Assembly: GCF_029227915.1 (NCBI RefSeq)
Contig: NC_079876.1
Coordinates: 25,200,328 to 25,264,327 of the forward strand
Direction: 5' to 3'
Length of the DNA stretch: 64,000 bases
From: Hydractinia symbiolongicarpus
Lineage: Eukaryota; Cnidaria; Hydrozoa; Anthoathecata; Hydractiniidae
Numbering within the stretch: position 1 is the stretch's first letter; each line of letters begins with the position of its first letter. The notes beneath the pieces were generated by a model. That model saw nothing but the letters and a program-made list of their open reading frames with translations, ran no database searches and was not told the DNA's origin. The translations under genes were made by a program, and so were the position numbers. Positions 1 through 13,100 of the stretch are shown piece by piece.

Positions 1-557
1 TCACACAAAATGTATTAACAAAATACAGCAAAGAACTTTGCAAATACTTGTGTTTAGCAGAAACACAACTTTATTATTGTGGTTGTATTGAATATTATTT
101 GCCTAAAACTGTATCGGAAAATGAAACATGCACGTCCGAAAGTCAGCGGTTGTGCACAGCCAAGCCTCATGAAAATTTTACGATTGCCAATGCTGAGTGC
201 ATAACAAAGTGCACTCCGCCATGTAACGAAATTTCTTACAGCACACAAATTTCCATGCAAAAATACCCAAACCTTAAATACGAAGAAGTGGACAGTAATA
301 AACTATTTTCTGTTCAAAAAGGAGACATTGATTATTTAAAAGTTACTTTCTACTATGAAACTATGGAAACTGAAGTTTGGGAAGATGAAGAGGTTTATGG
401 TATTGTGAATCTTCTTGCAGACATTGGTGGTCAATTGGGATTATTTTCAGGTTATTCAGTTTTCACCATGATTGAATTTCTTTTCTTCTTTTTTTATATC
501 GGAGCCCATACAGTTTATTTCATCATCCCTCGAAGACGAATAGCTTATCAAGGCTAA
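1..557 (+). CDS. DEG/ENaC channel, copy 1 (A type), 5'-truncated by window edge
   Basis: C-terminal third of a degenerin/epithelial sodium channel subunit, a two-membrane-span trimeric cation channel of the plasma membrane. The reading frame is open from base 3 (the true start lies before the window) to the TAA at 555-557. Visible are the extracellular cysteine-rich end (YYCGCIEYYLP, then KCTPPC), the pre-TM2 stretch, the selectivity-filter region GLFSGYS and the second membrane span with FFFFY, followed by a very short basic cytoplasmic tail (IPRRRIAYQG). It differs from copies 2 and 4 at shared positions with copy 3 (for example SESQRLC and AKPHENF), so it is an A-type copy. Function by family: hydrozoan relatives (HyNaC) are neuropeptide-gated; ligand here unknown. 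Confidence 0.93.
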   Translation, partial: TQNVLTKYSKELCKYLCLAETQLYYCGCIEYYLPKTVSENETCTSESQRLCTAKPHENFTIANAECITKCTPPCNEISYSTQISMQKYPNLKYEEVDSNKLFSVQKGDIDYLKVTFYYETMETEVWEDEEVYGIVNLLADIGGQLGLFSGYSVFTMIEFLFFFFYIGAHTVYFIIPRRRIAYQG

Positions 558-3500
558 ATTCGCAATTACTTAATCAATCTTAACAGCCACTAATACCAAT
601 TATTGGTTTGATTAATCAAAGGTAGGTTCTGCATGAAGAGAGGGGTGAAGAGACAAAAAACACACAGTATAATTAAGCAAGTGCAAAAAACCATAAAAAC
701 GATTAGATTTTGTACGGGAATCTTTTTCTATGATTTGTAGTTGCAGTCATTTAATATTCACATAAAAAAATGTGTAATAGTTGTTTTACTTGAATGATCT
801 TAGTCTTTTGCTTCCTTGTAAGTATTGTCTACGTTACATTGTCAATGTAGACGAAATAGCATAATTCAAAAAGTGGAACAGAACACCCTAAAAATACAAT
901 CAGTTTTTTTTTTAATAAGCACATCCTTAGACACGTGTACTGTAATGGGATGAAGTGATTGAAGACCTATACACAGACATTGACAAAGTAATTTAAAAAG
1001 GTGACGCGTTTTATACTGTAGAGACCATCTCAAAATTTCGATCTATCGTCAGAAAGATTAAGAATGATAAAAATCATATTCTCCTTGTAAAAGCTGATAA
1101 AAAAGAACTTACACTATGTAAAAAACATCAGTAAAAAACAAATTAGAACGATTTCTTTAGATTTAACCTTAACCTGATAATGCAGGCCTTTTTATGTGTA
1201 TTTGGGAGAATATCATCAAAATTAAAAAGTTAAACTAAAGTCTTCAGACTGAGCGAAGGTTTTCAAGGGTTTTGAAGCAGTGACGATAGTAACGATTAAA
1301 ACTGAAAAAGCAAAATTTTGTATTAAGAGTTTTCTCATTAATTATTCACATCAGATTCTTGCGTTTACAGTTATATCAGATGAGAAGGCGTGCTATTGCC
1401 AGAATTCGTAATAGCTGTTTTACTGAAAAGAAAAAAGTAACAATTTGGATTCTAATTTGTCGCAAATTCGGATAATAGTCTTTGCTTTCTCATCCCTGTC
1501 TTTGTACACAGGACTTTTTACATTTCATACAGCTTCCTCCACTTTAAAAGTTCAATAAAAATTCATTTTTTTGACATTTTTTGATTTCATCAAAGATGTT
1601 TCTTTTCTCTTGTGATTTCGAAATCATACGGATTTCCAAATCATTAATATTTAATGAAACTTTTACTTCGTTGGTTAATTCTCTTCAGACACAATGTAAA
1701 GAGTTGAAATTTTTCAACTTTTCACATTGTCTTGACAAACTTGACGACAAAAAGGCTTCCATTTTTTCTGTTTACACTATCAAATTTTGTTGAATTAGGT
1801 AAATCTGTCAGACAAAATATGATAATGTAATCGCTGCTTTCGTATTTTGTCCTACTTTAGCAGCTCTAAAACCGTGTATTTTCGCACATTAAAAGCGCTG
1901 CAGCGTTTTATAAATAATTCTGCTTATTATTATTTCTTTCATTTTTATTCGATATTCTTTACTTCAAAGCCTTATTTTTCCTTTTTCTTTTTTTTTTTGA
2001 AATAGAAAAGGTTTATAAACAACCTGCATAGCGCGAACTGGTTGAGCAGCACGTGGTGTACAACCGAAATGAAAAATTCCTCATGGTAAATACCAGGTTT
2101 TTTCAACAAACCCTTTTTTACTTTATTTGTGACTTGTGCTCACATGTACCATGAAAAAAACAGTAACAGTTTCTTTAAAGAAATGCGTTTAAAGCATGTC
2201 CACGGCGTTAAAAACAAATTGCTTAACAAACACAGCTGACAAAGTAGCGCAGTTGAAATGTTTTGAAGACAGAAAGATTCAGGGGAGATTGCTAAAAAAA
2301 TGAAAAACTCGACACAAGCGTACTTCTTGAGGTAAAACTGTATAATCGTATCATATTGCGGTGTATTCATATGCTTGCTCTCAAAGCTCATAAACATGTG
2401 AATAACATTGCATTTGGTATAAAATTTCATTTCAGGCGCTGAACGACCTTTTTTAGATGACAGTTCGTTTTCTGATCAATGCTTGCGATTTTGTTGTTTT
2501 TACCTCTACCATTTTTAAAGTGACATTTAACTTCACATAATTATAAGGAATAACGAAATTATACAGGAAAATTTAAAAATTCAAAATTGGCTTCTATTAA
2601 CTGCCGAAAATTGAAATTAGGGTCTACCTAACTTTTTTTTCTTCCCTCACTGAAAAACTGCAGAAAAAGAAGTATAAGAAAAAAAGTCAAGTAGGACGGG
2701 CTAGAAATTTCATGCCAAGATAGCCAAGCACGTGAAAAGTATGAGGTTTTTGATTGGTTGAGAGCAAAGTCTGGTGCTAAGGCGCGAAAGGTGCGAAAAT
2801 TAAAAAGGCGACAGGTTAGGAAATTCATATTAATAGGGGGAAACTGCCGGCTAGGTGGAAAATGTTGATTTGCGAGACAAAGATCTTGATAAAAGAGGGC
2901 AAAAAAAACTACTATCCTATATATTAGTATTTTCAAGATGATGAAAAAACTATCAAAAAATAAATAGGCAATTGTAATAATGTTTGACTATTTTTCTTTA
3001 CCATACAGCAATCTGTCAAAAAACAGTCACTGTTTTTGTATTGAAAGAGTTTTAAACTTTTAAATAATTGACAACTTGAGTATAATTTTGTTTCAAAAAG
3101 TTGTATCTTAGGAACAAAGATAAATAACAATTCTATTGAGTGTGTAAGCAGTTATTAAAATTTATTAGGGATGTCTCCAAATATTTGTTTTTCATACCAA
3201 CATAATGAACATGTATAAACAAAGAGATACACCTGAACTTTATATCTATTGGTTGCTTAAATACGTAAAAAACAAAACAAAACAAAGTTAGAAGAATAAG
3301 ATCAGGAGAAAATACTTAAAAATTCTTATACACAGAACTGTAGGTTTTTAATGAATTATTAAAATCTAATGGTTGCCTAAATCCATAAAAAAACACAAAG
3401 TTAGAAGAATAACGTCATGACAAAATACCTGAAAACACTTACATATAGGATAGCAGTTTTTTTAATGAATTATTAAATGTGTACTTCCACACTCTTTAAA

Positions 3501-3704
3501 TGCATTCTCTTTATTTTGAATATACACATAAATTCTTAGATACATAATCTGTATTTGTTTTGCTGTCAAAAAGATACAACTTCGAACATTTAGGCATTCA
3601 AGTATTTAACCTATTGAAACTCATTCAAACAGTGAAACACTATTGGGAAGACGAAACAAATAGTTTACTTCGTAAGATTTGCCCAACACAAAATTTGTTA
3701 CACA
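558..3704. other. Spacer between channel copies 1 and 2
   Basis: About 3.1 kb of AT-rich sequence with no convincing gene. It is repeated almost base for base at 5,310-8,516 and 10,102-14,412. Short open frames in it are present in every unit only because the DNA itself is duplicated; they show no domain, codon-level constraint or splice structure. The last 200 bp before the start codon are equally conserved and presumably hold the 5' leader and promoter, but I cannot identify a specific control site. Confidence 0.8.
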
Positions 3705-5309
3705 ATGAAAGAAGAGAACAAGAAAATGGAAGGGAAAGAAAATAATAAAGTTGAATTATCATACACAACGGAAGATGATGAAGATGAAATAAACTACCAA
3801 CAACTGTTTGCAAATTTTGCGTCGAATACTACAGCACATGGATTTGGTCAAATAACACTGACACAAAATATACCAATAAAGGTGTTTTGGATTTTAACCT
3901 TGCTCGCATGTCATATAGGGTTATACTTCCAAATAACACCGCTAGTGGAACAGTATTCAAGAAAACCAACAAGCACAAAGATCTATCTTCAGGATGAAGC
4001 ATCCACTTATTTCCCTGTTATTGTCCTCTGTAATGAAAATGCAATAAAATTGAAAAAACTGGGGAGTCTAGAGGCATTGCTAAATAATAAAACAGTAAAT
4101 AGCAAGTCAGCCAACTCTACTCAAATCGTTGTACAAAATCGTACACAATATTCCTACAGAATATACGATGATTATGGAAATTTCACAGAACATTATTACT
4201 ATGTAAACGAATCCCTAACAGTAGAGGATGAATTTTTTACACAAACTGAATTTAAGAAGAAGTACAAATCATCCATTGATGCACTTGTACTTCTTGATAA
4301 AGACGAGTTGTTTGAATATGGTACAAGTTTGGACGAAATGGTTGTATTTTGTCGGTGGAAATTTAAAGAGTGTTTATCAAATGAGGCTGGAGCATTTTGG
4401 CACAAGTTCTGGCATTGGAAATATGGCACTTGCCATGTGTTTAACTCTGGTCTGTCACAAAATGGTACAGAAGAAGATATCTTAACTGTCAGCAGCTCGG
4501 GTCCTGATAATGCATTGAGTTTAACTCTTTTTATAAATCAATCCCAGTATAATCCCAATGTCACTGATGCCGCTGGCATTCGATTTTATATAGGAGATCA
4601 AGGAAAACTGTACTCCCCTTATGCTCAAGGACACAGCTTGTCACCAGGATCCTCGTATTTTGTAGGGTTAAAAAAGAGAAACATAATACGTGTGGACCCT
4701 TTCAAAAATGAAAGTTGCAAAAAGCACCATAAGACTAATCTACAAAATCCAGTCACACAAAACGTATTAACAAAATACAGCAAAGAACTTTGCAAATATT
4801 TGTGTTTAGCGGAAACACAACTTTATTATTGTGGTTGTATTGAATACTATTTGCCTAAAACTGTATCGGAAAACAAAACATGCACGTCCGAAAGGGAGCG
4901 ATTGTGCACAACCGAACCTCACATAAATTTTGCGACTGCCAATGCTGAGTGCATAACTAAGTGCACTCCTCCGTGTAGCGAAATTTCTTATAGCACACAA
5001 ATTTCCATGCAAAAATACCGAAATCTTAAATACGAAGAAAAGGACAGCAATAAACTATTTTCTGATCAAAAAGGAGACATTGATTATTTAAAAGTTACTT
5101 TTTACTATGAAACTATGGAAACTGAAGTTTGGGAAGATGAAGAGGTCTATGGTATCGTGAATCTTCTTGCTGACATTGGTGGTCAATTGGGATTATTTTC
5201 AGGTTATTCAGTTTTCACCATGATTGAATTTCTTTTCTTCTTTTTTTACATCGGAGCACATACACTTTATTTCCTCATCCCGCGAAGACGAATGGCTTAT
5301 CAAGGCTAA
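3705..5309 (+). CDS. DEG/ENaC channel, copy 2 (B type), intact
   Basis: Single-exon gene of 534 codons for a degenerin/epithelial sodium channel subunit. Domain order: cytoplasmic N-terminus with the family's His-Gly gating motif (TAHGFGQ, residues 43-49); TM1 about 60-80; the post-TM1 signature FPVIVLCN (103-110); a large extracellular loop with many N-glycosylation sequons; the cysteine-rich region (CKYLCLAETQLYYCGC, then KCTPPC); TM2 about 487-525 with the GxS selectivity filter G500-Y501-S502; and a short basic tail. The ATG at 3,705 was chosen because it opens the full-length frame and is conserved in the other units. Length is normal for the family. It is nearly identical to copy 4. Hydrozoan relatives assemble as RFamide-gated heterotrimers; that role is inference here. 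Confidence 0.96.
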   Translation: MKEENKKMEGKENNKVELSYTTEDDEDEINYQQLFANFASNTTAHGFGQITLTQNIPIKVFWILTLLACHIGLYFQITPLVEQYSRKPTSTKIYLQDEASTYFPVIVLCNENAIKLKKLGSLEALLNNKTVNSKSANSTQIVVQNRTQYSYRIYDDYGNFTEHYYYVNESLTVEDEFFTQTEFKKKYKSSIDALVLLDKDELFEYGTSLDEMVVFCRWKFKECLSNEAGAFWHKFWHWKYGTCHVFNSGLSQNGTEEDILTVSSSGPDNALSLTLFINQSQYNPNVTDAAGIRFYIGDQGKLYSPYAQGHSLSPGSSYFVGLKKRNIIRVDPFKNESCKKHHKTNLQNPVTQNVLTKYSKELCKYLCLAETQLYYCGCIEYYLPKTVSENKTCTSERERLCTTEPHINFATANAECITKCTPPCSEISYSTQISMQKYRNLKYEEKDSNKLFSDQKGDIDYLKVTFYYETMETEVWEDEEVYGIVNLLADIGGQLGLFSGYSVFTMIEFLFFFFYIGAHTLYFLIPRRRMAYQG

Positions 5310-8300
5310 ATTCGCTTTTATTTAATCAATTTTAACAGCCACTAATACCAATTATATGCTTCATTAATCAAAGGTTTTGCATGAAGAAAGAAGTGAACAC
5401 ACAAAAAACAGACAGCATAATTAAGCATGTGAAAAAAACAACAACATAAAAACGATTAGATTTTGTACGGGAATCTTTTTCTATGATTTGCAGTTGCATT
5501 CATTTAATATTCACATAAAAAAATGTGTAATAGTTGTTTTACTTGAATGATCTTAGTCTTTTGCTTCCTTGTAAGTATTGTCTATGTTACATTGTCAATG
5601 TAGACGAAATAGCATCATTCAAAAAGTGGAACACAATACCCTGAAAATACAATCAGGTTTTTTAAGAAAATGTCCAGAATGTAGATAGCTTTACATGCTT
5701 TTCGCATGTATATAACAATAAGCACATTCTTAGACACGTGTATTGTAAGGGAATGAAGTGATTGGAGACCTATACACAGAGATTGACAAAGCAATTTAAA
5801 AAGGTGACGCGTTTCATTCTGATTATCTTAGGGACCATCTCAAAATTTCGATCTATCGTCAGAAAGATTAAGAATGATAAAAATCATATTCTCCTTGTAA
5901 AAGCTGATAAAAAAGAACTTACACTATATAAAAAACATCAGTAAAAAACAAATTAGAACGATTTCTTTAGATTTAACCTTAACCTGATAATGCAGGCCTT
6001 TTTATGTGTATTTGGGAGAATATCATCAAAATTAAAAAGTTAAACTAAAATCTTCAGACTGAGCGAAGGTTTTCAAGGGTTTTGAAGCAGTGACGATAGT
6101 AACGATTAAAACTGAAAAAGCAAAATTTTGTATTAAGAGTTTTCTCATTAATTATTCACATCAGATTCTTGCGTTTACAGTTATATCAGATGAGAAGGCG
6201 TGCTATTGCCAGAATTCGTAATAGCTGTTTTACTGAAAAGAAAAAAGTAACAATTTGGATTCTAATTTGTCGCAAATTCGGATAATAGTCTTTGCTTTCT
6301 CATCCCTGTCTTTGTACACAGGACTTTTTACATTTCATACAGCTTCCTCCACTTTAAAAGTTCAATAAAAATTCATTTTTTTGACATTTTTTGATTTCAT
6401 CAAAGATGTTTCTTTTCTCTTGTGATTTCGAAATCATACGGATTTCCAAATCATTAATATTTAATGAAACTTTTACTTCGTTGGTTAATTCTCTTCAGAC
6501 ACAATGTAAAGAGTTGAAATTTTTCAACTTTTCACATTGTCTTGACAAACTTGACGACAAAAAGGCTTCCATTTTTTCTGTTTACACTATCAAATTTTGT
6601 TGAATTAGGTAAATCTGTCAGACAAAATATGATAATGTAATCGCTGCTTTCGTATTTTGTCCTACTTTAGCAGCTCTAAAACCGTGTATTTTCGCACATT
6701 AAAAGCGCTGCAGCGTTTTATAAATAATTCTGCTTATTATTATTTCTTTCATTTTTATTCGATATTCTTTACTTCAAAGCCTTATTTTTCCTTTTTCTTT
6801 TTTTTTTTGAAATAGAAAAGGTTTATAAACAACCTGCATAGCGCGAACTGGTTGAGCAGCACGTGGTGTACAACCGAAATGAAAAATTCCTCATGGTAAA
6901 TACCAGGTTTTTTCAACAAACCCTTTTTTACTTTATTTGTGACTTGTGCTCACATGTACCATGAAAAAAACAGTAACAGTTTCTTTAAAGAAATGCGTTT
7001 AAAGAATGTCCACGGCGTTAAAAACAAATTGCTTAACAAACACAGCTGACAAAGTAGCGCAGTTGAAAATGTTTTGAAGACAGAAAGATTCAGAGGAGAT
7101 TGCTAAAAAAAATGAAAAACTCGACACAAGCGCACTTCTTGAGGTAAAACTGTATAATCGTATCATATTGCGGTGTATTCATATGCTTGCTCTCAAAGCT
7201 CATAAACATGTGAATAACATTGCATTTGGTATAAAATTTCATTTCAGGCGCTGAACGACCTTTTTTAGATGACAGTTCGTTTTCTGATCAATGCTTGCGA
7301 TTTTGTTGTTTTTACCTCTACCATTTTTAAAGTGACATTTAACTTCACATAATTATAAGGAATAACGAAATTATGCAGGAAAATTTAAAAATTCAAAATT
7401 GGCTTCTATTAACTGCCGAAAATTGAAATTAGGGTCTACCTAACTTTTTTTTCTTCCCTCACTGAAAAACTGCAGAAAAAGAAGTATAAGAAAAAAAGTC
7501 AAGTAGGACGGGCTAGTAATCTCATGCCAAGATAGCTAAGCACGTGAAAAGTATGAGGTTTTTGATTGGTTGAGAGCAAAGTCTGGTGCTAAGGCGCGAA
7601 AGGTGCGAAAATTAAAAAGGCGACAGGTTAGGAAATTCATATTAATAGGGGGAAAATGCCGGCTAGGTGGAAAATGTTGATTTGCGAGACAAAGATCTTG
7701 ATAAAAGAGGGCAAAAAAAACTACTATCCTATATATTAGTATTTTCAAGATGATGAAAAAACTATCAAAAAATAAATAGGCAATTGTAATAATGTTTGAC
7801 CATTTTTCTTTACCATACAGCAATCTGTCAAAAAACAGTCACTGTTTTTGTATTGAAAGAGTTTTAAACTTTTAAATAATTGACAACTTGAGTATAATTT
7901 TGTTTCAAAAAGTTGTATCTTAGGAACAAAGATAAATAACAATTCTATTGAGTGTGTAAGCAGTTATTAAAATTTATTAGGGATGTCTCCAAATATTTGT
8001 TTTTCATACCAACATAATGAACATGTATAAACAAAGAGACACACCTGAACTTTATATCTATTGGTTGCTTAAATACGTAAAAAACAAAACAAAACAAAGT
8101 TAGAAGAATAAGATCAGGAGAAAATACTTAAAAATTCTTATACACAGAACTGTAGGTTTTTAATGAATTATTAAAATCTAATGGTTGCCTAAATCCATAA
8201 AAAAACACAAAGTTAGAAGAATAACGTCATGACAAAATACCTGAAAACACTTACATATAGGATAGCAGTTTTTTTAATGAATTATTAAATGTGTACTTCC

Positions 8301-8516
8301 ACACTCTTTAAATGCATTCTCTTTATTTCGAATATACACATAAATTCTTAGATACATAATCTGTATTTGTTTTGCTGTCAAAAAGATACAACTTCGAACA
8401 TTTAGGCATTCAAGTATTTAACCTATTGAAACTCATTCAAACAGTGAAACACTATTGGGAAGACGAAACAAATAGTTTACTTCGTAAGATTTGCCCAACA
8501 CAAAATTTGTTACACA
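5310..8516. other. Spacer between channel copies 2 and 3
   Basis: Near-identical to the other spacers but with the B-type 3' flank just after the stop. It carries a short segment near 5,660-5,735 (ending TATATAACAATAAGC) that is absent from the A-type flank downstream of copy 1. No gene seen. Confidence 0.8.
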
Positions 8517-10101
8517 ATGAAAGAAGAGAACAAGAAAATGGAAGGGAAAGAGAATAATAACGGAAGATGATGAAGATGAAATAAACTACCAACAACTGTT
8601 TGCAAATTTTGCGTCGAATACTACAGCACATGGATTTGGTCAAATAACACTGACACAAAATATACCAATAAAGGTGTTTTGGATTTTAACCTTGCTCGCA
8701 TGTCATATAGGGTTATACTTCCAAATAACACCGCTAGTGGAACAGTATTCAAGAAAACCAACAAGCACAAAGATCTATCTTCAGGATGAAACATCCACTT
8801 ATTTCCCTGTTATTGTCCTCTGTAATGAAAATGCAATAAAATTGGAAAAACTGGGGAGTCTAGAGGCATTGCTAAATAATAAAACAGTAAATAGCAAGTC
8901 AGCCAACTCTACTCAAATCGTTGTACAAAATCGTACACAATATTCCTACAGAATATACGATGATTATGGAAATTTCACAGAACATTATTACTATGTAAAT
9001 GAATCCCTAACAGTAGAGGATGAATTTTTTACACAAACTGAATTTAAGAAGAAGTACACTTCATCCATTGATGCACTTGTACTTCTTGATAAAGACGAGT
9101 TGTTTGAATATGGTACAAGTTTGGACGAAATGGTTGTGTCTTGTCAATGGAAATTTAAAGAGTGTTTATCAAATGAGGCTGGAGCTTTTTGGCACAAGTT
9201 CTGGCATTGGAAGTATGGCACTTGCCATGTGTTTAACTCTGGTCTGTCACAAAATGGCACAGAAGAAGATATCTTAAGTGTCAGCAGCCCGGGTCCTGAT
9301 AATGCATTGAGTTTAACTCTTTTTATAAATCAATCCCAGTATAATCCCAATGTCACTGATGCTGCTGGCATTCGGTTTTATATTGGAGATCAAGGAAAAC
9401 TCTACTCCCCTTATGCTCAAGGACACAGCTTATCGCCAGGATCCTCGTATTTTGTAGGAGTAAGAAAGAGAAACATAATACGTGTGGACCCTTTTCAAAA
9501 TGAAAGTTGCAAAAAGCACCATAAAACTAATTTACAAAATCCAGTCACACAAAATGTATTAACAAAATACAGCAAAGAACTTTGCAAATACCTGTGTTTA
9601 GCGGAAACACAACTTTATTATTGTGGTTGTATTGAATATTATTTGCCTAAAACTGTATCGGAAAATGAAACATGCACGTCCGAAAGTCAGCGGTTGTGCA
9701 CAGCCAAGCCTCATGAAAATTTTATGATTGCCAATGCTGAGTGCATAACAAAGTGCACTCCGCCATGTAACGAAATTTTTTACAGCACACAAATTTCCAT
9801 GCAAAAATACCCAAACCTCAAATACGAAGAAGTGGACAGTGATAAACTATTTTCTGTTCAAAAAGGAGACATTGATTATTTAAAAGTTACTTTCTACTAT
9901 GAAACTATGGAAACTGAAGTTTGGGAAGATGAAGAGGTTTATGGTATTGTGAATCTTCTTGCAGACATTGGTGGTCAATTGGGATTATTTTCAGGTTATT
10001 CAGTTTTCACCATGATTGAATTTCTTTTCTTCTTTTTTTATATCGGAGCCCATACAGTTTATTTCATCATCCCTCGAAGACGAATAGCTTATCAAGGCTA
10101 A
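8517..10101 (+). pseudogene. DEG/ENaC channel, copy 3 (A type), 5' frameshift
   Basis: Same gene as its neighbours, but a 20-bp deletion around 8,557 (relative to copies 2 and 4) shifts the frame: the conserved ATG at 8,517 now reaches a TGA after 17 codons. The downstream frame, from the linker before TM1 through the GxS filter to the TAA at 10,099-10,101, is entirely open and fully channel-like (475 codons from 8,674), so the break is recent or the transcript starts elsewhere. I see no in-frame ATG before TM1; only a GTG at 8,674. The His-Gly motif is still encoded but lies upstream of any in-frame start. Most likely an inactivated copy; an upstream exon or alternative start could rescue it. 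Coding variants match copy 1. Confidence 0.85.
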
Positions 10102-13100
10102 ATTCGCAATTACTTAATCAATCTTAACAGCCACTAATACCAATTATTGGTTTGATTAATCAAAGGTAGGTTCTGCATGAAGAGAGGAGTGAAGAGACAA
10201 AAAACACACAGTATAATTAAGCAAGTGCAAAAAACCATAAAAACGATTAGATTTTGTACGGGAATCTTTTTCTATGATTTGTAGTTGCAGTCATTTAATA
10301 TTCACATAAAAAAATGTGTAATAGTTGTTTTACTTGAATGATCTTAGTCTTTTGCTTCCTTGTAAGTATTGTCTACGTTACATTGTCAATGTAGACGAAA
10401 TAGCATAATTCAAAAAGTGGAACAGAACACCCTAAAAATACAATCAGGTTTTTTTTTAATAAGCACATCCTTAGACACGTGCACTGTAATGGGATGAAGT
10501 GATTGAAGACCTATACACAGACATTGACAAAGTAATTTAAAAAGGTGACGCGTTTTATACTGTAGAGACCATCTCAAAATTTCGATCTATCGTCAGAAAG
10601 ATTAAGAATGTTAAAAATCATATTCTCCTTGTAAAAGCTGATAAAAAAGAACGAATTTACACTATATAAAAAAAAACAAACAAATTAGAACGGTTACTTC
10701 AGATTTAACCTTAACCTGATAATGCAGGCCTTTTTATATATATTTGGGAAAATATCACCAAAATTAAAATTTAAACCAAAGTCTTCAGACTGAGCGAAGG
10801 TTTTGAGGGGTTTTGAAACAGTGACGATAGTAACAATGAAAACTGAAAAAGCAAAATTTTGTATTAAGAGGTTGGGAAATTCATATTAATAGGGGGAGGG
10901 GGGAATGCCGGCTAGGTGGAAAATGTTGATTTGCGAGACAAAGATCTTGATAAAAGAGGGCAAAAAAAACTACTATCCTATATATTAGTATTTTCAAGAT
11001 GATGAAAAAACTATCAAAAAATAAATAGGCAATTGTAATTAATGTTTGACCATTTTTCTTTACCATACAGCAATCTGTCAAAAAACAGTCACTGTTTTTG
11101 TATTGAAAGAGTTTTAAACTTTTAAATAATTGACAACTTGAGTATAATTTTGTTTCAAAAAGTTGTATCTTAGGAACAAAGATAAATAATAATTCTATTG
11201 AGTGTGTAAGCAGTTATTAAAATTTATTAGGAATGTCTCCAAATATTTGTTTTTCATACCAACATAATGAACATGTATAAACAAAGAGATACACCTGAAC
11301 TTTATATCTATTGGTTGCTTAAATACGTAAAAAAAAAAAAAAAAAACAAAAAAAAGTTAGAAGAATAAGATCAGGAGAAAATACTTAAAAATTCTTATAC
11401 AAAGAACTGTAGGTTTTTAATGAATTGTTAAAATCTATTGGTTGCCTAAATCCATAAAAAAACACAAAGTTAGAAGAATAACGTCATGACATAAATACCT
11501 GACACTTACCCTAACACAATACCCTAAAAATACAATCAGATTTTTTTAAGAAAATGTCCAGAATGTAGATAGCTTTACATGCTTTTTGTTAGAACAATAA
11601 GAGAAGGCTAGAAATATTCTTAGCACATCCTTAGACACGTGTACTGTAATGGGATGAAGTGATTGAAGACCTATACACAGACATTGACAAAGTAATTTAA
11701 AAAGGTGACGCGTTTTATACTGTAGAGACCATCTCAAAATTTCGATCTATCGTCAGAAAGATTAAGAATGATAAAAATCATATTCTCCTTGTAAAAGCTG
11801 ATAAAAAAGAACGAATTTACATTATATAAAAAACATCAGTAAAAAACAAATTAGAACGGTTACTTTAGATTTAACCTTAACCTGATAATGCGGGCCTTTT
11901 TATGTGTATTTGGGAGAATATCATCAAAATTAAAAATTTAAACTAAAGTCTTCAGACTGACCGAAGGCTTTCAAGGGTTTTGAAGCAGTGACGATAGTAA
12001 CGATGAAAGCTGAAAAAGCAAAATTTTGTTTGAAGAGTTTTCTCATTAATTATTCACATCAGATTCTTGCGTTTACAGTTATATCAGATGAGAAGGCGTG
12101 CTGTTGTTAAAAATCGTAATAGCTGTTTTACTGAAAAGAAAAAAGTAACAATTTGGATTCTAATTTGTCGCAAATTCGGATAATAGTCTTTGCTTTCTCA
12201 TCTCTGTCTTTGTACAGAGGATTTTTTACATTTCATACAGCTTCCTCCACTTTAAAAGTTCAATAAAAATTCATTTTTTTGACATTTTTTGATTTCATCA
12301 AAGATGTTTCTTTTCTCTTGTGATTTCGAAATCATACGAATTTCCAAATCATTAATATTTAATGAAACTTTTACTTCGTTGGTTAATTCTCTTCAGACAC
12401 AATGTAAAGAGTTGAAATTTCTCAACTTTTCACATTGTCTTGACAAATTTGACGACAAAAAGGCTTCCATTTTTTCTGTTTACACTATCAAATTTTGTTG
12501 AATTAGGTAAATCTGTCAGACAAAATATGATAATGTAATCGCTGCTTTCGTATTTTGTCCTACTTTAGCAGCTCTAAAACCGTGTATTTTCGCACATTAA
12601 AAGCGCTGCAGCGTTTTATAAATAATTCTGCTTATTATTATTTCTTTCATTTTTATTCGATATTCTTTACTTCAAAGCCTTATTTTTCCTTTTTCTTTTT
12701 TTTTTTGAAATAGAAAAGGTTTATAAACAACCTGCATAGCGCGAACTGGTTGAGCAGCACGTGGTGTACAACCGAAATGAAAAATTTCTTATGGGAAATA
12801 ACAGGTTTTTTCCACAAACCTTTTTTTACTTTATTTGTGACTTGTGCTCACATGTACCATGAAAAAAACAGTAACAGTTTCTTTAAAGAAATGCGTTTAA
12901 AGCATGTCCACAGCGTTAAAAACAAATTGCTTAACAAACACAGCTGACAAAGTAGCGCAGTTGAAATGTTTTGAAGACAGAAAGATTCAGGGGAGATTGC
13001 TAAAAAAATGAAAAACTCGACACAAGCGTACTTCTTGAGGTAAAACTGTATAATCGTATCATATTGCGGTGTATTCATATGCTTGCTCTCAAAGCTCATA

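Noticed and set aside
2140-2430. Minus-strand frame in the channel spacers containing MKFYTKC, considered as a relic of the RB1CC1 Claw domain end
   Set aside because: Resemblance is limited to a few residues, no upstream Claw motif is in frame, and the same DNA repeats in every spacer without constraint.
3560-3745. 61-codon frame overlapping the channel start, considered as an upstream exon
   Set aside because: Opens at a non-ATG codon, has no donor that joins the channel frame, and is conserved only because the units are duplicated.
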